This document shows, piece after piece, positions 1 through 4,938 of a DNA stretch of 10,600 bases (within the stretch, counting starts at the first letter, position 1; every line of letters begins with the position of its first letter). The notes under the pieces were generated by a model that saw only the letters and a program-made list of their open reading frames with translations, did not search any database and was not told where the DNA came from. This stretch comes from an uncultured Bacillota bacterium (GTDB lineage: Bacteria > Bacillota_I > Bacilli_A > RF39 > UBA660): the NCBI GenBank assembly GCA_945928335.1, contig CAMENK010000019.1, forward strand, positions 1 to 10,600, given 5' to 3'. The translations under genes were made by a program, and so were the position numbers.

Positions 1-435
1 GAATTAGTAACATCTAGGGATGTATATATGTCTGGAACTAATTTAGTACCATTTAGAGAGATTTTAAGATATCCTATAGGTAGTATAAATTTTTATAGAC
101 AAGTAGTAGGAAATATAGTATTATTTATACCATTTGGATTTTTTGCATCTTATTATACAAAGGTTAATAAATTAAGAAGCATTACACTTATAACTTTTTT
201 AGTTAGTTTGACTATTGAGGTAGTACAAAAGTATATTGGAAGAAGTTTTGATGTAGATGATATAATTCTTAATGTTGTAGGTGGAATATGTGGTTTTTTA
301 ATTTATGTAGCATTAGATGCAATTAAGAAGAAATTACCAAGTTTTTTACAAAAAGATGGATTTTATAATTTCTTATCTATTTTGCTTGTAATATTTGTAG
401 CTTTGTATTTAACGGGTATAATAAAATTGTGGTGA
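1..435 (+). CDS. VanZ-family membrane protein (5' partial)
   Basis: The reading frame is open to the left edge, so the true start probably lies outside the window. An ATG at 28 has an SD-like AGGGA (16-20), but starting there would place the NLVPF motif at residue 5, whereas VanZ proteins usually have a membrane segment before it. Visible VanZ hallmarks are NLVPF, then GNIVLFIPFGF, SLTIEVVQ, and GRSFDVDDIILNVVGG. Four hydrophobic segments can be seen at about residues 25-43, 52-70, 78-97 and 114-133, counted from the ATG at 28. The family takes its name from the teicoplanin-resistance protein VanZ, but most members are housekeeping membrane proteins of unknown role, and nothing here suggests a van cluster. 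Its TGA stop lies 6 nt before the preferred ybeY start, so the two are probably co-transcribed. It occupies roughly the place expected for genes upstream of ybeY in Bacillus, which are different there. Confidence 0.85.
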   Translation, partial: ELVTSRDVYMSGTNLVPFREILRYPIGSINFYRQVVGNIVLFIPFGFFASYYTKVNKLRSITLITFLVSLTIEVVQKYIGRSFDVDDIILNVVGGICGFLIYVALDAIKKKLPSFLQKDGFYNFLSILLVIFVALYLTGIIKLW

Positions 436-440
436 TAGTA

Positions 441-881
441 ATGGAATATGAGATTAGTAATTTAACAAATAGAGAAGTTGATACAACAAATATGGAAAGA
501 GTTATTAAAGAGGTATCTAAAGAATTAGATGTTAATAATGGAATAGTAAGTTTTGTATTTGTTGATAATGAAAGAATAAAAGAAATAAATAAAACTTATA
601 GAAATAAAGATTCTGAAACTGATGTAATTAGTTTTGCTTTTATGGATGAAGAAATAAATCCTAAAACTGATTTTATTAATTATGGAGAAATATATATTAG
701 TTTAGAAAAAGCAGAGAGTCAAAGTATAGAATATGGACATTCATTTGATAGAGAATTATGTTTTTTAACTGTTCATGGTTTATTACATCTATTAGGTTAT
801 GATCATATGGAAAAAGAAGATGAAATAATAATGTTTGGTTTACAAGATAAAATTTTAAACAATTTAGGTATAGAGAGGTAG
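441..881 (+). CDS. ybeY: Endoribonuclease YbeY (rRNA maturation factor)
   Basis: YbeY is a cytoplasmic zinc-dependent endoribonuclease involved in 16S rRNA 3'-end maturation and ribosome quality control. The family signature HGxLHxxGYDH is intact at residues 112-122, with H112, H116 and H122 as the presumed zinc ligands. TDVISF (60-65) and the upstream Arg (R54) are the usual second conserved block. I chose the ATG at 441 because GGTGAT (431-436) lies just upstream of it. An in-frame GTG at 429 would add four residues and has no better SD. The length (146 aa) is normal for the family. The gene is followed after 2 nt by cdd, as part of the conserved ybeY-cdd-era-recO cluster. In B. subtilis dgkA intervenes between ybeY and cdd; here it does not. 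Confidence 0.95.
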   Translation: MEYEISNLTNREVDTTNMERVIKEVSKELDVNNGIVSFVFVDNERIKEINKTYRNKDSETDVISFAFMDEEINPKTDFINYGEIYISLEKAESQSIEYGHSFDRELCFLTVHGLLHLLGYDHMEKEDEIIMFGLQDKILNNLGIER

Positions 882-883
882 TT

Positions 884-1264
884 ATGAAAGAAAAATTAAG
901 TGAGTTATTAAAGAATAGTTATGCTCCTTATTCTAATTATCATTTTGCATGTATAGTTGAATGTAAAAATGGTAATATGTATGAAGGAGTTAATGTAGAA
1001 AATGCTAGTTTTGGAGCAACTGTATGTGCCGAAAGAAATGCAATCAATAATGCAATTAGCCATGGTGAGAGAGAATTTTCTGCATTATATTTAATGGGAG
1101 ATAAAGAGAATATATTATATCCTTGTAATTTATGTAAACAGGAAATGTTAGAATTTTTTGATAGAAATGTTATATTTAATATTATGAATAAATATGGTGA
1201 AAGTAAGGTTTTAACATTTGATGAACTAATGAAGACTACATTTAGTAAGGATGATATGGAATGA
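884..1264 (+). CDS. cdd: Cytidine deaminase
   Basis: This enzyme deaminates cytidine and deoxycytidine to uridine and deoxyuridine in pyrimidine salvage. It belongs to the small homotetrameric zinc class (126 aa here, normal length). The catalytic CAE is at residues 48-50: C48 is a zinc ligand and E50 the proton shuttle. The other two zinc cysteines are in PCNLC at C81 and C84. The ribose-binding NxE is N37 and E39. The third-motif context PCNLCKQ departs from the usual PCGACRQ, but all catalytic positions are kept. The SD is GAGAGG (873-878), overlapping the end of ybeY. The TGA stop overlaps the era start codon as ATGA, suggesting coupled translation. Its place beside era is conserved in Bacillus-type genomes. 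Confidence 0.95.
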   Translation: MKEKLSELLKNSYAPYSNYHFACIVECKNGNMYEGVNVENASFGATVCAERNAINNAISHGEREFSALYLMGDKENILYPCNLCKQEMLEFFDRNVIFNIMNKYGESKVLTFDELMKTTFSKDDME

Positions 1265-2142
1265 GAAGTGGATTTGTAAGTTTAATTGGTAGGCCTAATG
1301 TGGGTAAGAGTACTTTATTAAATAGAATAGTAGGAGAGAAAGTTGCTATTACTAGTGATAAACCTCAGACAACAAGAAATTTAATACAAGGAGTTTATAC
1401 TAAAGATGATACTCAAATAGTATTTATTGATACTCCTGGAATACATAAGCCAGTTCATAAGTTAGGTAATAAATTAAATTATCAAGCTTACTACAGCGCT
1501 AATGATGTTGATGTCATCGCGCTTGTTATGGATGCCAGTGAAGAAATTGGAAGAGGCGATATGTTTGTTATAGAAAAATTGGCAAATGTTACTACACCAG
1601 TGATACTAATTTTAAATAAAATAGATAAATTAAATAATGAAGAAATATTAAAAAAGATAGATGAAGTAAAAGATTTATATAGTTTTGCAGAAATAGTGCC
1701 GGTAAGTGCTAGTAATAATGATAATATTGATAGATTAATAAATGTCCTTAGTAAATATTTAAAAGATAATGTTAAGTATTTTCCAGATGAAGAAACTACT
1801 AGTAGTCCAATAGAATTTAGATTAACTGAAATCGTTAGAGAAAAAATATTAGAATTAACTGATGATGAAGTACCTCACTCAGTGCATTGTATATTATCTG
1901 ATATGACTGAAGATGAAAAGACAATAAATGTATATATAGATATAATTGTAGATAGAGATTCTTTAAAGAAAATAATAATAGGAAAAAAGGGAATAATGCT
2001 TAAAGAGATAGGAATGCGTGCTAGAGGAGATATGGAAAACTTACTTGGTAAACAAGTATATTTAGAATTATATGTAAGGACTCTAAAAAAATGGAGAGAT
2101 AAAGAAAAATATTTAGATGAATTAGGTTTTAATGAATTGTAA
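1261..2142 (+). CDS. era: GTPase Era
   Basis: Era is an essential GTPase that binds 16S rRNA near its 3' end and acts late in 30S subunit assembly. The G motifs are all present: G1 GRPNVGKST (10-18), G2 around T37-T38, G3 DTPG (57-60), G4 NKID (119-122) and G5 SAS (149-151). The C-terminal KH domain follows, with the conserved EVPHS at about 203-207 and GKKG at 241-244, and the family-typical tail LKKWRDKEKYLDELGF. The length of 293 aa is standard. The start is fixed by the ATGA overlap with cdd and by the usual Era beginning of Met, basic residue, SGFVSLIGRPN. It sits with ybeY, whose product acts on the same rRNA end, which fits a ribosome-maturation operon. Confidence 0.97.
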   Translation: MRSGFVSLIGRPNVGKSTLLNRIVGEKVAITSDKPQTTRNLIQGVYTKDDTQIVFIDTPGIHKPVHKLGNKLNYQAYYSANDVDVIALVMDASEEIGRGDMFVIEKLANVTTPVILILNKIDKLNNEEILKKIDEVKDLYSFAEIVPVSASNNDNIDRLINVLSKYLKDNVKYFPDEETTSSPIEFRLTEIVREKILELTDDEVPHSVHCILSDMTEDEKTINVYIDIIVDRDSLKKIIIGKKGIMLKEIGMRARGDMENLLGKQVYLELYVRTLKKWRDKEKYLDELGFNEL

Positions 2143-2194
2143 AATTTAATGAATAAAATAATAAATTTTGTCACAATATTAAGTAGGTGATAAA

Positions 2195-2275
2195 ATGACA
2201 AAAAAAGAATTATGGGAAAAATTTAAAGAAAGTGGAAAAATAGAAGATTATTTAGAATATAAGAAAGGCAAGTAG
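2195..2275 (+). CDS. yqzL: YqzL-like micro-protein (26 aa)
   Basis: This is a tiny ORF of 26 codons between era and recO, preceded by a good SD (AGGTGA, 2185-2190, 4 nt before the ATG). The protein is charged and soluble-looking, with no membrane segment. It carries the pattern W-x2-F-x3-G-x-I-x2-YL-x-YK (W7, F10, G14, I16, Y19, L20, Y22, K23). That pattern and the position between era and recO match the small uncharacterised YqzL proteins of Firmicutes, which are somewhat longer (about 45-50 residues as I recall). The function is unknown. Its stop lies 7 nt before the recO ATG, and the only SD-like motif for recO (GAAAGG, 2263-2268) is inside this ORF with a long 14-nt gap, so translation of this ORF may help load ribosomes on recO. 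The assignment rests on pattern and synteny only. Confidence 0.75.
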   Translation: MTKKELWEKFKESGKIEDYLEYKKGK

Positions 2276-2282
2276 TATTTAA

Positions 2283-3011
2283 ATGGAAATAATAAGCATA
2301 GAAGGAATTGTCATAAGCTCTTTAAAATATGGTGAAAATAGTAAAATACTTAATATATTAACTAAAGATAAAGGTATAGTAGGTGTAATAAGTAAAGGTG
2401 CTTTAAAAGAAAAGAGTAAATTAAGAAGTGTAAGTGATAATTTTACATATGCTGTTTTTCATTTATATTATAAAGAAGGTAAATTAGGTACTCTTATAAG
2501 TGCTGATGTTATAAATTATTTTTTAAATATAAGAACTGATATAGAAAAATTAGGTGTACTTAATTATTTAACTGAACTTACGAGAGATGTATATAAAAGT
2601 TCTAATAATAGTGAAATATATGATATATTTATATCTGCAATAATAAAGATTGAGGAAGGGTTTAATCCTAAAATAATTTCTAATATTGTTGAACTTAAAT
2701 ATTTAGATTATTTAGGAATAGGTCTTTATTTAGATGGATGTGTAGAATGTGGTAGTACTAGTGTAGTTAGTTTAAGTCATTCTAAAGGTGGTTATGTTTG
2801 TTATAGGCATAGGACAAATGAACCTTTATATGATGCTGCATTTTTAAAGATGATAAAAGCTTATTATTATGTAGATATAAATAAAATAAGTGAACTTAAT
2901 TTAAAAGAAAAAACTGTAAAAGAAATAGATAATTTTTTAGATGTATATTATAAAGAATATACTGGATTATATTTAAAAAGTAAGAATTTCTTTAATAATT
3001 TAAAAAAATAG
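2283..3011 (+). CDS. recO: DNA repair protein RecO
   Basis: RecO anneals SSB-coated single-stranded DNA and, with RecR, loads RecA in recombinational gap repair. The N-terminal OB-fold region (about 1-80) starts with the family pattern EGIVISSLKYGENSKI and later KGALKEKSKLRS. A helical C-terminal part carries the zinc site: C153 and C156 in CVEC, then C173 and H176 in YVCYRH. The last ligand is His here where many RecO proteins have Cys. The length of 242 aa is normal. It closes the operon begun upstream. SD support is weak (see the YqzL-like gene), so coupling to the preceding ORF is likely. An all-AT hairpin spans its TAG stop. Confidence 0.94.
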   Translation: MEIISIEGIVISSLKYGENSKILNILTKDKGIVGVISKGALKEKSKLRSVSDNFTYAVFHLYYKEGKLGTLISADVINYFLNIRTDIEKLGVLNYLTELTRDVYKSSNNSEIYDIFISAIIKIEEGFNPKIISNIVELKYLDYLGIGLYLDGCVECGSTSVVSLSHSKGGYVCYRHRTNEPLYDAAFLKMIKAYYYVDINKISELNLKEKTVKEIDNFLDVYYKEYTGLYLKSKNFFNNLKK

Positions 3012-3029
3012 TTGTATAATTATTTTTTT
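3002..3029 (+). terminator. AT-only hairpin with T-run over the recO stop
   Basis: The arms 3002-3013 and 3018-3029 pair over 12 bp (one G-U) around the loop GTAT, and the right arm ends in seven T's. The recO TAG stop lies inside the left arm. There are no G-C pairs, so termination would be weak. The operon nevertheless has to end near here, because a consensus promoter follows at 3056. Confidence 0.45.
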
Positions 3030-3055
3030 CTTTACATTAAAATGATAAATATATC

Positions 3056-3084
3056 TTGAAAATTTATAATATTTTTTATATAAT
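3056..3084 (+). promoter_or_regulatory. Sigma-A-type promoter of the surface protein gene
   Basis: The -35 is TTGAAA (3056-3061) and the -10 is a perfect TATAAT (3079-3084), with a spacer of exactly 17 bp. A start near 3090-3092 would give a leader of about 32 nt before the ATG at 3123. It lies in the only gap between recO and the surface protein gene. Confidence 0.8.
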
Positions 3085-3089
3085 CTAGT

Positions 3090-3109
3090 TATAGAATATG
3101 GGTTCTATA
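3090..3109 (+). promoter_or_regulatory. 5'-terminal stem-loop of the surface protein mRNA
   Basis: TATAGAA (3090-3096) and TTCTATA (3103-3109) form a perfect 7-bp stem around the 6-nt loop TATGGG. It begins where the transcript is predicted to start and ends 1 nt before the SD AAGGGA (3111-3116). It could protect the 5' end of the mRNA, limit SD access, or act as a DNA dyad for a regulator. The sequence does not decide between these. Confidence 0.5.
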
Positions 3110-3122
3110 GAAGGGATGGAAA

Positions 3123-4400
3123 ATGAAAAAATATTTTAAATTATTTACAGTTTTATCTATAGTTTCATTAATTTTTGTAGGTAAAGTTTATGCAACTGAT
3201 TTAACTAGCCAAATTACTGTTAATGATAGTTTAGATATTACAACTGTAGAGAAAAGTTATGATGCAACTAATGATGTTAACGAAATGAAAATTACCGTTA
3301 CTGCTAATGAAGAAATTATTTCAAGAGTTCTTAGTCATGTAGCAGGTAATAACAATAGTCCAGCATTACTTGGAAGATATTATTTTGAATTTAATCCTAA
3401 TTTAGATGGAACAGGATTAACATTTAAAAAGAATAATAAAGAGTATACTGGTACTTTAGCTGATGGAATTGCAGCTGTAAAACCAACTATTGCAGGAGAA
3501 ACTGCAGTAAATTATTCAAGAGTTTGGTTAGTAGCTCTTAATGTTCAATATTTTGATACTGCTACAAACACTTGGAAAGATATTACTAATACTTCAACTG
3601 GTGGAAAAAGTGTTGGTAAAAATTTATCTGAATTATTAGGAGTTCCTGAAAGTCAGTTAAAATATGGAGAAAACTTTAGATTCTATATGCCAGAAGGTAC
3701 TTCTAAAATCTATGGATGGGAAATTTTTGAAAATGGTGTAAGTACAAATAAATATGAATATTTAAATGTAACATATGAATTAAAATTCCCTATAACTGGT
3801 CTTATGAACAATAGAGGTTATTACTTTACTGATTTACAAGAAGCAGTTGAAAGTGGAAGTACAGAAATTATTGTAAATGAAGATTTAACATTAGATAATG
3901 ATGTTGATATACCTGCAGATGTAACATTAAATATCGCAGAAGGAACAACATTAACTATTCCAGAAGGAGTTACTTTATCAATTGATGAAGATGCTGGATT
4001 AGAAGGATTAGGACTAATTGAAAAAGAAGGATCTTTAGTTTATGGAGATCATGAAATATTCTTTATTGATGTAAAAGATTCTGAAAATGGTAGCGTTGCT
4101 GTTGACGTTGATGCTGCTATTGAAGGTGCTAAAATTACTGTTACAACTACTCCAAATGAAAATTATAAATTAAAAACTTTAAAAGTTATTAATTTGAGTA
4201 CAAATGAAGTAATTGAAGTTGTAGATGGAAAATTCGAAATGCCTGATTCAGATGTAGAAATTAGTGTTGAATTTGAGGCTGTTGTAAGTAAAGAACTTCC
4301 ACCTGAAACATCTGATATTAACCTAGTTTTAATATTAGAAACTATGTTAGTTGCAAGTGTTGGAGTTGTATTAACAGTTAAAAAAATTAAAAATAAATAG
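3123..4400 (+). CDS. Secreted surface protein with InlB-B-like repeat and C-terminal anchor
   Basis: I do not recognise a named family for the whole protein (425 aa). Residues 1-24 form a clear Sec signal peptide: basic start, hydrophobic core, and likely cleavage after VYA. Residues 25-230 are a beta-rich domain of unknown type. Residues 268-291 contain three consecutive 8-residue units of the form TLxIxEGx, which looks like a short beta-ladder. Residues 314-385 resemble the divergent InlB-B-type bacterial repeat (NENYKLKTLKV, then FEMPDSDVEISVEFE). The C-terminus has LPPETSD (392-398), a hydrophobic stretch (399-418) and the basic tail KKIKNK, which is the architecture of a sortase sorting signal with Ser where Gly is usual. 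If no sortase recognises it, it would remain a membrane-anchored protein. It is transcribed alone, between its own promoter and terminator. Adhesion or another surface role is only an inference. Confidence 0.85.
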   Translation: MKKYFKLFTVLSIVSLIFVGKVYATDLTSQITVNDSLDITTVEKSYDATNDVNEMKITVTANEEIISRVLSHVAGNNNSPALLGRYYFEFNPNLDGTGLTFKKNNKEYTGTLADGIAAVKPTIAGETAVNYSRVWLVALNVQYFDTATNTWKDITNTSTGGKSVGKNLSELLGVPESQLKYGENFRFYMPEGTSKIYGWEIFENGVSTNKYEYLNVTYELKFPITGLMNNRGYYFTDLQEAVESGSTEIIVNEDLTLDNDVDIPADVTLNIAEGTTLTIPEGVTLSIDEDAGLEGLGLIEKEGSLVYGDHEIFFIDVKDSENGSVAVDVDAAIEGAKITVTTTPNENYKLKTLKVINLSTNEVIEVVDGKFEMPDSDVEISVEFEAVVSKELPPETSDINLVLILETMLVASVGVVLTVKKIKNK

Positions 4401-4405
4401 TAATT

Positions 4406-4445
4406 AAAGGGCAAATACTTTATAAAAGATTTGCCCTTTTTTCTT
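4406..4445 (+). terminator. Intrinsic terminator of the surface protein gene
   Basis: AAAGGGCAAAT (4406-4416) pairs perfectly with ATTTGCCCTTT (4429-4439) over 11 bp, and the T-run continues to 4442 with more T's to 4447. The 12-nt loop contains a further CTT/AAG pairing. It begins 5 nt after the TAG stop and is the strongest terminator in the window. Confidence 0.93.
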
Positions 4446-4453
4446 TTAAATAG

Positions 4454-4482
4454 TTGATTTTTTTGATTTCGTATCGTATAAT
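4454..4482 (+). promoter_or_regulatory. Sigma-A-type promoter of rpsO
   Basis: The -35 is TTGATT (4454-4459) and the -10 is TATAAT (4477-4482), with a 17-bp spacer. It lies just after the preceding terminator. A start near 4489 leaves a leader of about 80 nt, long enough for the structure described next. Confidence 0.8.
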
Positions 4483-4488
4483 GTAATT

Positions 4489-4568
4489 GAAGTTTATTCT
4501 TGGTTTTAGGCATCTCCTGTCCTATGACTCAGTTTAAACGGATAATAAAGTGAAAGGAGAGATTAAAG
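4489..4568 (+). promoter_or_regulatory. Probable autoregulatory leader of rpsO
   Basis: The untranslated leader contains TCTCCT (4513-4518), exactly complementary to AGGAGA (4555-4560), which is the rpsO SD. Pairing the two would hide the ribosome binding site. A smaller helix between them is possible: GTCC (4519-4522) with GGAT (4540-4543), enclosing the palindrome GTTTAAAC (4532-4539). S15 is known to bind its own leader and repress translation in several bacteria, using leader folds that vary between groups. That S15 binds this leader is an inference; I did not match it to a described S15 leader family. Confidence 0.5.
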
Positions 4569-4838
4569 ATGGCTTTAACAAAGGCAAGAAAAGAAGAATT
4601 AGTTAAAGAGTTTGGAAAAGATAAAAATGATACTGGTAGTGTTGAAGTACAAGTCGCTATTCTTACAGAAGAAATTAAAGAATTAACTGAACACTTAAAA
4701 GTACATATTCATGATTTCCATTCTAAAAGAGGTCTTTTACAAAAAGTTGGTAAAAGAAAAAGTTTACTTGAGTATCTTAAGAAAGAAGACGTTGTTAGAT
4801 ATCGTAAACTTATAGAAAAATTAGGATTAAGAAAGTAG
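4569..4838 (+). CDS. rpsO: 30S ribosomal protein S15
   Basis: S15 is a primary 16S rRNA-binding protein that organises the central domain (three-way junction of helices 20-22) and contributes to an inter-subunit bridge. The length of 89 aa is the exact family norm. The conserved blocks are present: DTGSVEVQVA (21-30), the rRNA-binding HDFHSKRGLLQKVGKRK (48-64) and LLEYLKKEDVVRYRKLI. The SD AGGAGA (4555-4560) is 8 nt before the ATG. The gene has its own promoter and leader and a terminator at the stop codon. Adjacency to pnp is a widely conserved arrangement, though here the terminator suggests that at least part of pnp expression is separate. Confidence 0.98.
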   Translation: MALTKARKEELVKEFGKDKNDTGSVEVQVAILTEEIKELTEHLKVHIHDFHSKRGLLQKVGKRKSLLEYLKKEDVVRYRKLIEKLGLRK

Positions 4839-4863
4839 GCACTTATTTTGAGTGTCTTTTTTT
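4837..4863 (+). terminator. Terminator or attenuator between rpsO and pnp
   Basis: A 7-bp stem (4837-4843 with 4851-4857, one G-U) closes the loop TATTTTG and is followed by a T-run to 4863. The stem starts within the rpsO TAG stop. It is moderate in strength, so some read-through into pnp is plausible. Confidence 0.8.
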
Positions 4864-4901
4864 CTGAAAATATAGTGTATCTTTATTTAATTTAATTTAA
4901 T

Positions 4902-4907
4902 TATAAT
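4902..4907 (+). promoter_or_regulatory. Possible -10 element for pnp
   Basis: A perfect TATAAT lies 31 nt before the pnp ATG, after the rpsO terminator. No good -35 stands 16-18 nt upstream, since the region is a run of TTTAA repeats (about 4886-4902). In such AT-rich DNA this match could be chance, but pnp needs either a promoter here or read-through. Confidence 0.3.
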
Positions 4908-4938
4908 AATAAATGATACTAAAGAAAGAGAGGTAGAA

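Noticed and set aside
433..435. Mycoplasma-type code (TGA as Trp)
   Set aside because: TGA ends cdd and the 124-aa gene at sensible points, and Trp in conserved positions is TGG, so the standard code applies.
429..440. GTG start giving four extra residues on YbeY
   Set aside because: The ATG at 441 has the SD GGTGAT just upstream, while GTG 429 has none and lies inside the VanZ gene.
1875..2201. Minus-strand ORF of 108 codons
   Set aside because: Lies opposite the KH domain of era, has Ser/Ile/Phe-rich shadow composition and no SD.
4163..4513. Minus-strand ORF of 116 codons
   Set aside because: Antisense to the surface protein gene and its terminator; no family resemblance.
4886..4902. TTTAA tandem repeat before pnp
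   Set aside because: Short 5-nt repeat in an AT-rich spacer; no evidence of function beyond low complexity.
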